Shown: in pieces, positions 55,512 to 64,000 of the stretch
How the letters are laid out: every line of letters begins with the position of its first letter
How positions within the stretch are numbered: the first letter of the stretch is position 1
Assembly: GCF_000735585.1 (NCBI RefSeq)
Contig: NZ_JNNO01000044.1
Location: forward strand, 124,001 to 188,000
Length of the DNA: 64,000 nt
Direction: 5' to 3'
From: Devosia sp. LC5
Lineage (GTDB): Bacteria; Pseudomonadota; Alphaproteobacteria; Rhizobiales; Devosiaceae
Position numbers and translations under genes: made by a program
The notes under the pieces: generated by a model
Databases searched by the model: none
What the model saw: the letters and a program-made list of their open reading frames with translations, nothing else
Told to the model about the DNA's origin: nothing

Positions 55512-56561
55512 ATGCTCACTTATCTCTCCGAGTTCATTGCCCCGTTCTGGGGGCCGGCGCGACTGCTGGCCTCCTATCCGGTGCTGGCGGCATTGGGCGC
55601 GCTGCTATCGGCGACGCTATCCTTGCTGATGCTGCCGCGTGTCTGGCATGTGCTGACCAAGGACAAGGGGCGGGCGCATGCGGTGAACGCCGAGGAGAGC
55701 GTTGGCAAGCCGGTGGGGGTGGGCATTTTCATCGTGCTGATCACGGTGAGCGTGTTGCTGATCTGCCTGCCGTTTGATCCCAAACTCTATTTCTGCCTCG
55801 GGGCGCTGCTGATCGCCTCGGGCGTCGGGTATCTCGATGACAGCAAGCCGGGCGGGCTGAGCGAATTGACGCTGGGGCTGACGGACCTGGCGATCGCGCT
55901 GTTTGTTTGCGTGGTGCTGATGAACGGCGCCAATACCGAAATCTGGCTCCCGTTTACCTCGGCGCATTTCACGCTGCCCTGGTGGGGCGGGGTGTTGCTT
56001 TATACGCCGGTGGTGTGGCTGTGCATCAATGCGGTGAACTGCAATGACGGGGTGGATGGGGTGTCCGGTACGCTGTCGTCATTCACCATCTGCGTGCTGG
56101 GTTTCCTGCTGTATTTCGTGGTTGGGGATGTCAACAATGCGAAATACCTGCTGATCCCCTACAATCCCGATGCGGTCAGCTGGGCGCTGGCGGCGGCGGT
56201 GTTTTGCGGGGCCATTCTGGGCTATCTCTGGCACAATGCGCCGCCCAGCGCGGCCTTGATGGGCGATGCGGGATCGCGGCCGATCGGGCTGTTTGTGGGC
56301 ATGTGCGTGGTGGTCACCGGCAATCCGGCGACGGTGTTTTTCGTGGGCGCATTGCTGCTGTTCAATGGCGCGACGGGCTTGGCCAAGGTTGCGCTGATGC
56401 GGCTGTTCGGCTGGCGGATATTGGGATCGATCCGTTTTCCGTTTCATGACCATGTGCGCAAGAACCTGCACTGGTCCAATGCGCAGGTGCTGCTGCGGTT
56501 TTTGCTCATTCATGTGGCCAGCATCTGGCTGCTGGTGATTTTGCTGATCAAGGTACGATAG
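55512..56561 (+). CDS. MraY/WecA-type polyprenyl-phosphate glycosyl-1-phosphate transferase paralog
   Basis: Membrane enzyme of 349 residues in the family that moves a sugar-phosphate from UDP-sugar to undecaprenyl phosphate. It keeps the catalytic acidic pair in GYLDDSKP (Asp109/Asp110), NCNDGVDGVSG (about 176-186), LMGDAGSRPIG and the C-terminal FPFHDHVRKNLHWS. It most resembles MraY but is isolated from the mur cluster, so it may be a paralog with another role. The start is uncertain: ATG 55512 lacks a clear ribosome binding site. Its 3' end overlaps the convergent APH gene by 14 bases. Confidence 0.82.
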   Translation: MLTYLSEFIAPFWGPARLLASYPVLAALGALLSATLSLLMLPRVWHVLTKDKGRAHAVNAEESVGKPVGVGIFIVLITVSVLLICLPFDPKLYFCLGALLIASGVGYLDDSKPGGLSELTLGLTDLAIALFVCVVLMNGANTEIWLPFTSAHFTLPWWGGVLLYTPVVWLCINAVNCNDGVDGVSGTLSSFTICVLGFLLYFVVGDVNNAKYLLIPYNPDAVSWALAAAVFCGAILGYLWHNAPPSAALMGDAGSRPIGLFVGMCVVVTGNPATVFFVGALLLFNGATGLAKVALMRLFGWRILGSIRFPFHDHVRKNLHWSNAQVLLRFLLIHVASIWLLVILLIKVR

Positions 56562-57483
56562 GGGGCTTCATGATGTCCCTGCTGGCTGAAGCCAGCAGTT
56601 CGACCTTTGCCCGTTCGCGGTCAATCTCGGACCGGTCGCCCCAACTGATTCCCAGGAGAACAATAAGCTTCAGGGCATCAATGAGATGCTCTTTCTCGCT
56701 GTCACTCAGCGGACGATGTTTTCCGTACTCGGCTATGATGAAGCGTGCCACCTCGACCCTGAGCCCATCTGCGGGCGGCATTGCCCACCAATATATCAGG
56801 CTGGCAACGTCGTAGATCAGCGGACCATAAAAGCTCATGTCAAAGTCGAGGACCGCGACCACTTCATTCTCCCTCAGGAGGAAGTTGCCAAAATTGAGAT
56901 CGGCATGACAAAGACCCCGCGGCATGTCGGCGGGAAATGTCAGGCTATCGAGTTCGGCTTTGAACCATAGCCCGGCCTCGGTTTCAGTCAGGTCTTGGTG
57001 CTTCTTCTGAAACTGGCGCCAACAATAGGCGGCGTCAAACGCTTCGCGGTTGAGGAAGCATTGGGGGCGATATTCTTTGGTGAGAATATGCAGCCCGGCC
57101 ACCGATTCCACGACCGATGCTGCCTGTTCGGCGTCGAAGTGGTCATTGGGGTTCCTGCCATGCTCGCCCGATATGAGCTCCATCAGCACGTAAGGCTTGC
57201 CGCGATAGGTGCCGGCAAATTGGCCAGTCCGACTTTTGAGGATAGCTGGAACGGGGTATCGCTTGTCCCTCAGGAAAGCGAAAAGCTGCACCTCAAAATC
57301 CACATGCTGTTCAGTGCGATTTTCGTAATATCGCAACACGTATTTTCCACCATCCGTCTCCAGCAGGAGCGTAGTTTGCCCGGCGCCGTTGGCGAAGGTT
57401 CGGAAATTCTGGTAGCCGCCTACATCGTAGTTGGAGAGAATGGCGGGAAAGTCGCGCTCCGAAATGGTGGTTCTAACGGCCAT
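56548..57483 (-). CDS. APH/homoserine-kinase-like phosphotransferase
   Basis: A 311-residue kinase of the aminoglycoside-phosphotransferase fold, closest by eye to type II homoserine kinases. ATP lobe: NGAGQTTLLLETDGGKYVLRYYEN. Catalytic loop CHADLNFGNFLL (Brenner HxDxxxxN type, about 192-203), then the metal motif VLDFDMSFYGPLIYD. GGAGG lies just before the ATG. The start is 30 bases after the RND pump gene on the same strand. A drug-modifying role is possible but unproven. Its base composition looks somewhat less GC-rich than its neighbours. Confidence 0.82.
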   Translation of the reverse strand: MAVRTTISERDFPAILSNYDVGGYQNFRTFANGAGQTTLLLETDGGKYVLRYYENRTEQHVDFEVQLFAFLRDKRYPVPAILKSRTGQFAGTYRGKPYVLMELISGEHGRNPNDHFDAEQAASVVESVAGLHILTKEYRPQCFLNREAFDAAYCWRQFQKKHQDLTETEAGLWFKAELDSLTFPADMPRGLCHADLNFGNFLLRENEVVAVLDFDMSFYGPLIYDVASLIYWWAMPPADGLRVEVARFIIAEYGKHRPLSDSEKEHLIDALKLIVLLGISWGDRSEIDRERAKVELLASASRDIMKPPIVP

Positions 57484-57513
57484 ATCGCCTCCGAATGTTC
57501 TACAAGGGACTGC

Positions 57514-60500
57514 CTACTCCGCCGGCTTCGCCACTCCATTTGCCGCATCCAGTTCGCGTTCCAGACGGGCTTCTTCCTCGATCTTGGGTTTGCTGAAGCG
57601 GGCCATCAGGAGATAGGCCACGGGGGTCAGGTAGAGGGTGGAGACGGCGGCAAAGCTCAGGCCGCCGACCATGACCCAGCCCAGGGCGGCGCGGGCTTCG
57701 GCGCCGGCGCCGCGGGCCAGGACCAGGGGGAGGCCGCCCAGGATGGTGGCGATCATGGTCATCATGACGGGGCGGAGGCGGATATTGGAGGCTTCCTCGA
57801 TCGCCTCGCGTACCGGCATGCCGCGGTCGCGTAGCTGGTTGGCGAATTCGACGATCAGGATGCCATTCTTGGCCATGATGCCGACCACCAGCACCAGCCC
57901 GATCTGGCTGAAGATGTTCAAACTCCCGCCCGTCACCAGCAGCGCATAAAGCGCCGCTGCCACACCAAAGGGCACGGTGGTCATGACGATGACCGCGCTC
58001 CACACGCTTTCGAATTGCGCGGCGAGCACGAGCAGGATGATGACCAGCGCGAAGCCGAAGGTGACGAACAGGCCATTGGTGGATTCGCCCAGCGTCTTGG
58101 CCTCGGCGAGGGGCAGGATGGTGGTGCCTTCGGGCAGGATGGGGCGGGCCGTTTCGAGCATCTGGTTATAAGCGTCGCCTAGCGCCATGCCGTCTTCGAG
58201 GCTCGCCGTCACATTGACCGCGCGGCGCTGACCCTCGCGGCGCAGGGTGGGCGGCACGGCGGATTCGGTGATGGTGGCGATGGTGGACATGGGCACGTAG
58301 CGCCCGTCGCCGGTGCGCACGAAGAGGCTTTCGAGGTCGCGCGGATCGTTGATCGGATTACTGGTCGAGACCATGCGCACGGTATAGCTGGTGTCATCGA
58401 TGAAGACATTGCCGATATCGCTGCCATCGATCATGGCCTGCATGGTGGAGGCGAGCCCGTTGATATCGATGCCCAAATCATCGGCGCGCTCGCGATTGAC
58501 CACCAGGGTCAGCTGCGGCTGGGTGGTGTCGAAATTGACCGTGACGCGGCCAAAGCCGCCATCTTCTTCCATCAGATCGGCGATGGATTCGGCGGTATCG
58601 GCCAGCACGGTATAGTTGGAGCCGACCACGGCGAATTGCAGGCCGGAGCCGCCGCCACGAATGCCCAGGCTATTGCCCTGGCCCACCGAGGCGCGCACGC
58701 CGGGCACCTGCGCCATCAGTGCGGTAATATCGGCAGCGATCTGCTGCTGGCTGCGGGCGCGCTCGCCCCAGGGGGCCAGGGTGAGAGTCAGCCAGCCGCC
58801 GCTGCCCCAGCCCGAGATCACGAAAATGGAGCGCACTTCGCCGCTGGCGACGAAGGGCTGCAGCATGGTTTCGACCGTTGTCAGCTGGGTGCGGATATAA
58901 TCGAGGCTCGCCGTGGAGGGTGCTTGGATGCGCAGCTGGATCTGCGAGCGATCCTCTGGCGGGGTGATTTCCTGGCGCAGATTGCCATAAACGAAATAGG
59001 ACGAGGCGGCAAAAAGCAAGGCGATCAGCACAACGACGAAGGGATTGGCGAGGGCGACGCGCAGCGAGCCGCGATAGAAGCGGGCACAGCCGCGGCCGAA
59101 GGCGCCCAGAATACCGCCATGGCTTTTGTGCTCGCCGCTCCTGAGGAAACGGGAGGCGATCATCGGGCCCATGGAGAGGGCAACGATGGAGGAAAGCAGG
59201 ACCGCGATGGCGAGGGTGAAGCCGAATTCGCGGAACAGGCGGCCGGTTTGTCCGGAGAGGAAGGACAGGGGAATGAACACGGCGGCCAGGGTAAGCGTGG
59301 TGGCGATCACCGCGAAGAACACTTCCTGGGTGCCCAGCACGGCGGCGGCGCGCGGGCCGGCGCCCATGCTTTTGCGGCGAACGATATTTTCGAGCACGAC
59401 GATGGCGTCATCGACCACCAGCCCCGTCGCCAGCACCAGCGCCAATAGAGTGATGATGTTGAGCGAAAAGCCCATGACATAAATGCCCGCCACGGCGCCG
59501 AGCAGGGCGATGGGCATGGAAATGGCCGGAACGATGGTGGCGCGCCAATCGAGCAGGAAGAGGAAGATGATGGCGACGACGACGACGAGCGCGACAATCA
59601 GCGCGATCTCGACCTCGTGCAGTGCGCCTTCGATGAAGACGGCATCGTCGCTCGAAATGGTCACCTGGACGCCGGCAGGCAGGGTCTGGTTCAGCACCTC
59701 GACGGCGTTGTGAATGCCCTGGGAAATCTCGATCGTGTTGGACTGCGCCTGCCGCACAATGCCCAGCCCGACGCCCGGCTTGCCATTGGAGCGCAGCGAG
59801 GATGTGCTGGCCGAGGCATCGAACACCACGCTGGCCACATCACCCAAAAGGGTGCGGCCGTTGATGACGATGTTCTCGAAATCCTGGGGCGTGGTGACTT
59901 CGGAAATGGCGCGGACGGTGATGTTCTGGTTGGGGCCATTGATCGAGCCGGTGGGCGTATCCAGAGCAATGGTGGCGAGGGCGGTGCGTATATCGGCCAC
60001 GGTCAGGCCGTGACTGGCGAGCTTGATGGGGTCGACATCGACGTCGAAAGCGGTTTCGCGCGTACCATAGACTTGCACTTCGGCAACGCCGGCCACTGCG
60101 CCAAGGCGTTCGGAAATCACGTCTTCTACCAGCGCGCTGAGATCGCCCATGCTCATGGCATCAGAGGTAACGGCGAGCCGCATGACTGGCTGGGCGTCGG
60201 AATCGGCCTTGAAGATCACCGGGTCATCGACATTGTCGGGCAGGGAGCGGCCGATGCGGCTGAGGGCGTCGCGTACGTCGGACGTGGCGACATCGAGATT
60301 AGTGCTGTCAGAGAATTCGAGGGTGACCCGGCTTTGGCCAGTCGAGGAGCTGGAGGAAATGCCAGTGACGCCCTGTACGCGGGCCACGGCGCCTTCCACT
60401 ACGGCGGTGATTTCCCGGTCCACGGTTTCGGCGGCCGCGCCGGTGAAGCTGGTGGAGATGGAGAGCACGGGCTGCTCGACGCTGGGCAATTCGCGCACTT

Positions 60501-60627
60501 CGGCGCCAAGCAGGGCGGCAAGGCCGGCCACGACGATCATGGCGTTGACGACCACTGCCAGTACAGGCCGCCGCACGAACAGAGCGGCCAGGGTTCCGCC
60601 GCGTTCGTTCTTTTCAGCAATCGACAT
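57514..60627 (-). CDS. RND efflux pump inner-membrane transporter (AcrB/HAE1-like)
   Basis: A 1037-residue RND transporter with the expected twelve helices and two large periplasmic loops. The proton-relay Asp pair lies in TGLVVDDAIVVLENIVRRKS (TM4), and the Gly-rich IMAKNGILIVEFANQLRDRG is in the second half. Family-length and unbroken. Works with the adaptor gene 18 bases upstream; no outer-membrane channel gene is in the window. Substrate unknown (drugs or lipophilic compounds likely). Confidence 0.94.
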   Translation of the reverse strand: MSIAEKNERGGTLAALFVRRPVLAVVVNAMIVVAGLAALLGAEVRELPSVEQPVLSISTSFTGAAAETVDREITAVVEGAVARVQGVTGISSSSSTGQSRVTLEFSDSTNLDVATSDVRDALSRIGRSLPDNVDDPVIFKADSDAQPVMRLAVTSDAMSMGDLSALVEDVISERLGAVAGVAEVQVYGTRETAFDVDVDPIKLASHGLTVADIRTALATIALDTPTGSINGPNQNITVRAISEVTTPQDFENIVINGRTLLGDVASVVFDASASTSSLRSNGKPGVGLGIVRQAQSNTIEISQGIHNAVEVLNQTLPAGVQVTISSDDAVFIEGALHEVEIALIVALVVVVAIIFLFLLDWRATIVPAISMPIALLGAVAGIYVMGFSLNIITLLALVLATGLVVDDAIVVLENIVRRKSMGAGPRAAAVLGTQEVFFAVIATTLTLAAVFIPLSFLSGQTGRLFREFGFTLAIAVLLSSIVALSMGPMIASRFLRSGEHKSHGGILGAFGRGCARFYRGSLRVALANPFVVVLIALLFAASSYFVYGNLRQEITPPEDRSQIQLRIQAPSTASLDYIRTQLTTVETMLQPFVASGEVRSIFVISGWGSGGWLTLTLAPWGERARSQQQIAADITALMAQVPGVRASVGQGNSLGIRGGGSGLQFAVVGSNYTVLADTAESIADLMEEDGGFGRVTVNFDTTQPQLTLVVNRERADDLGIDINGLASTMQAMIDGSDIGNVFIDDTSYTVRMVSTSNPINDPRDLESLFVRTGDGRYVPMSTIATITESAVPPTLRREGQRRAVNVTASLEDGMALGDAYNQMLETARPILPEGTTILPLAEAKTLGESTNGLFVTFGFALVIILLVLAAQFESVWSAVIVMTTVPFGVAAALYALLVTGGSLNIFSQIGLVLVVGIMAKNGILIVEFANQLRDRGMPVREAIEEASNIRLRPVMMTMIATILGGLPLVLARGAGAEARAALGWVMVGGLSFAAVSTLYLTPVAYLLMARFSKPKIEEEARLERELDAANGVAKPAE

Positions 60628-60645
60628 GGGCGGTCCTCCTCGCGA

Positions 60646-61848
60646 TCAGTTTTGGGTGGCGACGGCCTCTTGCGGCGACACAGCGCCATCCGGGCCGCTG
60701 AGCAGGGTCACGTCGGCGCCTTCGCTGAGCTGCAGAATGCCTTCGGTGATGATGGCATCACCTGGCGCCAGATCGGCGCGCACCAATACGCCATCGCTAT
60801 TGCGCTGGATGATTTCGGCCATGACGCGACTGGCCTTGCCATCCACATATTTCCAGACATAGGAGCCCTGGGCCGACCACAGGATGGCCAGCGGATTGAC
60901 CGCCGGGAATTGCTCGCCGGGAAAGCGGAGCGCCACGGTGAAGGACATGCCGGCGCGCAGTGCTTTGTCCTCATTGGGAATTTCGGCTTGTACTTGTAGC
61001 GTGCGGCTGGCCGGGTCGATGCGGTTGTCGACGGCGTTGACTTCGCCATCAAAGACCCGGCCGGGCAGGGCCACGGCAGTGACGGTGACCGGCATTTGCG
61101 GGGCGATAGACACGGCATAGCGCTCGGGCACCCAGAAATCGACGAGGATGGCGGACGTATCGTCGATGGTGGTGACGGTGGTTTGTGCAGGGACGTAATT
61201 GCCGGGAGTGACCTGGATCAGCCCAACCGTGCCGGCAATGGGACTGGCTATGGTGCGGCGGCTGAGCGCCACCTGGGCATTGCGCAGCTCAAGCTCGGCA
61301 TTGGCGGCGGCGAGCTGGGCGGCGGTTACGACGGAGGGGGCGACGACATTGGAAGTGGCCAGCCCTTGCGTACGTGCCAGCGTGGCCTGGGCATCATCGA
61401 GCGCGAGCTTGGCACGGTCGAAGGCGATCTGTTCTGCATCGGAATCGAGCCGCGCGATGATGTCGCCTGCGGCCACGGTTTGACCCGGACGAACCAGCAC
61501 TTCGGCCAGCGTGCCGCCGACGGGGGAGGCGACGGTGACCGAGCGGGTGGCCGTGCCCTCGCCAATGGCCGACAGCGTTGAATTGATGGTGGCAAGGGTT
61601 ACCCCGGTTGTCACCACATTGGTCTGGCGGGCGCCGCCGGGCCTGCCGCCGCCGGGGCGCTGGCCTGGTGCTGCGGCGGTCTCGCCCGAGGAGGCGAAGG
61701 GTAGCACAATGCCGTAATTGGCCAGGGTCTGGCTGGCGCCGGGGACGAAAAACGCCCAGGCCGCCAACGCGGCGGCCAGAACGATAAGTGAAGCCAGAAG
61801 CTGCCGTATCAAGCCTTGGACCCTGAAAAAGTGCTGAAGTGCGCTCAA
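60646..61848 (-). CDS. RND efflux periplasmic adaptor (membrane fusion protein)
   Basis: A 400-residue adaptor: one N-terminal anchor (LLASLIVLAAALAAWAFFVPG), a Gly/Pro-rich linker, lipoyl-like halves (ASPVGGTLAEVLVRPGQTVAAGDIIARLDSD and SPIAGTVGLIQVTPGNYV) flanking a helical hairpin, and a beta-barrel domain. The only start in a sensible place is TTG 61848; a TTG at 61812 is the alternative, so the exact N-terminus is uncertain. Upstream of the pump gene in one operon. Confidence 0.88.
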   Translation of the reverse strand: MSALQHFFRVQGLIRQLLASLIVLAAALAAWAFFVPGASQTLANYGIVLPFASSGETAAAPGQRPGGGRPGGARQTNVVTTGVTLATINSTLSAIGEGTATRSVTVASPVGGTLAEVLVRPGQTVAAGDIIARLDSDAEQIAFDRAKLALDDAQATLARTQGLATSNVVAPSVVTAAQLAAANAELELRNAQVALSRRTIASPIAGTVGLIQVTPGNYVPAQTTVTTIDDTSAILVDFWVPERYAVSIAPQMPVTVTAVALPGRVFDGEVNAVDNRIDPASRTLQVQAEIPNEDKALRAGMSFTVALRFPGEQFPAVNPLAILWSAQGSYVWKYVDGKASRVMAEIIQRNSDGVLVRADLAPGDAIITEGILQLSEGADVTLLSGPDGAVSPQEAVATQN

Positions 61849-61936
61849 TCCGGCGGAAAGGGCGCCGGAAACCAGCGGGACTGTAGCAGCGGCTTTCTCG
61901 CCGCGACATTACAAAGCCGTAAGGATCGCAGGCTTG

Positions 61937-62767
61937 TTATTCGATCTCGGCGTCCGTCCGGCCGCCCCACTCGGCCCAGGAGCCGTCATAGACCGCGACA
62001 TTGTTGGCGCCGCTGATTTCGAGCGCCAGGGCGAGCGTGGCCGCGGTGATGCCCGAGCCGCAGGACGTGATGATGGGCTTGGTGGGGTCGATGCCGCGAT
62101 CGGCGAAGATTTGCTTGAGTTCAGCGATGGGGCGCATCTGGCCGTTGTCGGTGAGCAGGCCCACCGGCACATTGGTGCTGCCAGGGATGTGGCCGCCGCG
62201 CAGGCCGGGGCGCGGTTCGGGCACTTCGGCATGGAAGCGCGGGGCGGGGCGGGCATCGGCGATCTGGGCGGCGTGGTCGTGGCTGCGGTCGCGCACGGTT
62301 TCGAAGTCGGCAACGCGGTGCGGGTCGAAATGGGCTTCGAAGATGGCGGGGTGGCGGGTCACCGTGCCGGTTTGCACGGCGCGTTTTTCGGCGCGCCATT
62401 TGGGGCCGCCGCCGGCCAGGATGCGGACGTCGCGGGCGCCCATGGTGCGGAAGGTCCACCAGACGCGGGGGGCGGAGAAGAGGCCTAGCTCGTCGTAGAT
62501 GACGATGGTGGATTGGTCGGAAATGCCCAAGGCGCCCACCATATGGGCGAAATCGGCCGGGGAGGGCAGCATGTGGGGCAGTTTGGAGCTGGTATCGGCG
62601 ATGCCGTCGATGTCGAAGAAGACGGCGCCGGGGATGTGGCCGGAAAGATATTCGGCCTGGGCGTTGCGGGAGGCATTGGGCATGTGCCAGCTGGCGTCGA
62701 CCACCACGAGATTGGGGTCGCTCAAATGGGCGGCGAGCCATTCGGTGGTGACGAAAGGGGTATCCAT
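61937..62767 (-). CDS. sseA: 3-Mercaptopyruvate sulfurtransferase
   Basis: Two-domain rhodanese-fold enzyme of 276 residues. The C-terminal domain carries catalytic Cys236 in the loop CGSGIT, the pattern that separates mercaptopyruvate sulfurtransferases from thiosulfate sulfurtransferases (CRxGxT-like). The N-terminal domain has DASWHMPNASRNAQAEYLSGHIPGA with inactive loop YDELGLFSAPR. Cytoplasmic; cysteine/sulfur metabolism. 88 bases before the RND adaptor start, probably separate. Confidence 0.93.
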   Translation of the reverse strand: MDTPFVTTEWLAAHLSDPNLVVVDASWHMPNASRNAQAEYLSGHIPGAVFFDIDGIADTSSKLPHMLPSPADFAHMVGALGISDQSTIVIYDELGLFSAPRVWWTFRTMGARDVRILAGGGPKWRAEKRAVQTGTVTRHPAIFEAHFDPHRVADFETVRDRSHDHAAQIADARPAPRFHAEVPEPRPGLRGGHIPGSTNVPVGLLTDNGQMRPIAELKQIFADRGIDPTKPIITSCGSGITAATLALALEISGANNVAVYDGSWAEWGGRTDAEIE

Positions 62768-62861
62768 GCTGGGTTTCCTGTGCGGGTTATGAGCCTAGGA
62801 TGAGCTTTCCGCCGTACTACGTCAAACCCATATGTAGCTGATATAACAGGGTTTTTCACTG

Positions 62862-63929
62862 TCATATTTGCAGTGCCAGCAGGTCCTTGCTGGCGAGGCT
62901 GATGGTGACCGGCTCGCCTCGGCTGGGTGGGGCCGTACGTTGGTCGTTGAACGTATCGAGGCTCAGGATGTTCCTGCCAAGCGCCACGCGCAGGCGGATG
63001 ACCGAGCCCAGGAAGGTGACGTCGGCGATGGTGCCGGTGAGGGTAATGTCATTGCCATCACGAGCACCGATCGACAGCACTTCGGGCCGTAGTGTTAGCA
63101 GACTGTTAGCACCGACGCGCGCATCGGCGGGCAATTGGGCAACCTGGACGGTCTGGCCGTCAATGGAGACGGTTTTGGCTGCGACATCGAGAATGGTCGC
63201 TTCGATCGTGTTGAGCTGGCCGACGAAAGTAGCGACGAAACGGGTGGCCGGTTTGTTGTAGATTTCGTGCGGCGCGCCGAGCTGTTCGATATGACCTGAG
63301 TTCATCACCACGATGCGATCGGAGATGGAGAGGGCCTCTTCCTGGTCGTGGGTGACGAAGACGGTGGTGATGCCCAGGTCGAGCTGGATGGCGCGGATTT
63401 CTTCACGCAGGGAAACGCGGATTTTGGCGTCGAGGGCGGAGAGGGGTTCGTCGAGCAGCAGCATGCGGGGGCGGGGGGCGATGGCGCGCGCGAGAGCCAC
63501 GCGCTGCTGCTGGCCGCCGCTCATCTCGTAGGGGTAGCGCTTCTCGAAGCCGGGCAGGCCGATGAGCTTGAGCATTTCATCGACACGGGCGCGGCGTTCC
63601 TCCTTAGCCATGCCGGCGATCTTGAGGCCGAAGCCGATATTGTCGCCGACATTGAGGTTGGGGAACAGGGCATAGGCCTGGAACACCATGCCGAGCTGGC
63701 GCTGGTTCGGCTTGAGGTGGGTAATGTCTTCGCCATCGATGCGGATGGTGCCGGTGGTGGGATTTTCGAAGCCGGCGATCATGCGCAGGATGGTGGTCTT
63801 GCCGCAACCGGAGGGGCCGAGCAGGGAGATGAACTCGCCCTTGCCGAAGGCGAAGCTGACGGATTTGACGACGGTGTTGTTGCCGAAGGATTTGGTGAGG
63901 TTTTCGACGGACAGGAAATCTTGGTTCAT
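62862..63929 (-). CDS. ABC transporter ATP-binding protein (PotA/FbpC type)
   Basis: A 355-residue ATPase with C-terminal TOBE domain (about 275-355). Walker A GPSGCGKT (about 38-45), Q-loop FQAYALFPNLNV, signature MSGGQQQRVALARAI, Walker B LLLDEPLSALDA, VTHDQEEAL. ATG 63929 begins one base after the stop of an upstream permease gene. The class serves polyamines, ferric iron, thiamine or phosphonates; the binding protein lies outside the window. Confidence 0.9.
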   Translation of the reverse strand: MNQDFLSVENLTKSFGNNTVVKSVSFAFGKGEFISLLGPSGCGKTTILRMIAGFENPTTGTIRIDGEDITHLKPNQRQLGMVFQAYALFPNLNVGDNIGFGLKIAGMAKEERRARVDEMLKLIGLPGFEKRYPYEMSGGQQQRVALARAIAPRPRMLLLDEPLSALDAKIRVSLREEIRAIQLDLGITTVFVTHDQEEALSISDRIVVMNSGHIEQLGAPHEIYNKPATRFVATFVGQLNTIEATILDVAAKTVSIDGQTVQVAQLPADARVGANSLLTLRPEVLSIGARDGNDITLTGTIADVTFLGSVIRLRVALGRNILSLDTFNDQRTAPPSRGEPVTISLASKDLLALQI

Positions 63930-63930
63930 A

Positions 63931-64000
63931 TCAATCGGTCCGTGCGGAGGTGTGGGGGGCAAAGCGGCCGAGCACGTTGATCATGCCCATGGCGCCCCAG
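63931..64000 (-). CDS. ABC transporter permease, C-terminal end only
   Basis: Reading from the right edge, an open frame encodes WGAMGMINVLGRFAPHTSAR-TD and stops at 63931-63933, one base before the ATPase ATG. The hydrophobic-to-basic ending and its spacing fit the last helix end of the partner permease. Most of the gene is outside the window. Confidence 0.6.
   Translation of the reverse strand, partial: WGAMGMINVLGRFAPHTSARTD

Overview
The window reads as chromosomal DNA from a GC-rich alphaproteobacterium of the order Hyphomicrobiales (Rhizobiales). The supporting signs are the mdh-sucC-sucD-sucA-sucB-lpd order, a complete PhyR-NepR-EcfG general stress module with GGAAC/CGTT promoters, a ChvE-GguA-GguB sugar importer and an Smo-type polyol operon. 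A Devosia-like genus is my best guess, but nothing here proves it. I see no rRNA, tRNA, CRISPR array, phage or insertion sequence.

Layout. 1-12980: zapE (5' end outside the window), malate dehydrogenase, then the succinyl-CoA synthetase and 2-oxoglutarate dehydrogenase genes. Two small genes lie between sucC and sucD, and a secreted protein plus a LysE exporter lie between sucB and lpd. 13053-14186: kduD-kdgF, for uronate (pectin/alginate) breakdown, behind a 12-codon upstream ORF. 14190-18260: an M15-like protein, a TRIC-type channel with a DUF4326 protein, and a hybrid histidine kinase with a single-domain response regulator. 18349-24449 (minus strand): an alpha-oxoamine synthase with a phased TTAA (CtrA-like) array in its promoter, and a polar amino acid ABC importer followed by a desuccinylase/aspartoacylase-like enzyme. 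24772-32455: the stress-response island, with DUF1328, phyR, nepR-ecfG, two HisKA_2/HWE kinases, a lipid kinase, and YqjD/YqjE-like and small membrane proteins, several behind exact EcfG promoters.

32487-39137 (minus strand): a tight three-gene operon for a transglutaminase, an ATP-grasp/alpha-E fusion and a transglutaminase-DUF2126 fusion. This is a probable peptide-ligase/protease modification system of unknown substrate, and the best candidate for an undescribed system here. 39254-48776 (minus strand): a polyol operon with a SorC-type regulator, SBP, two permeases, ATPase, mannitol dehydrogenase-family enzyme, HAD phosphatase and FGGY kinase. 48847-55374: a GntR/FadR regulator divergent from two tandem ChvE-like binding proteins, then GguA and GguB.

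55512-64000: a MraY paralog; an RND efflux pump and its adaptor followed at 30 bp by an APH-fold kinase; a mercaptopyruvate sulfurtransferase; and the start of a PotA/FbpC-type ABC transporter that runs off the right end. Hairpin-forming intergenic repeats of several families occupy many gaps.
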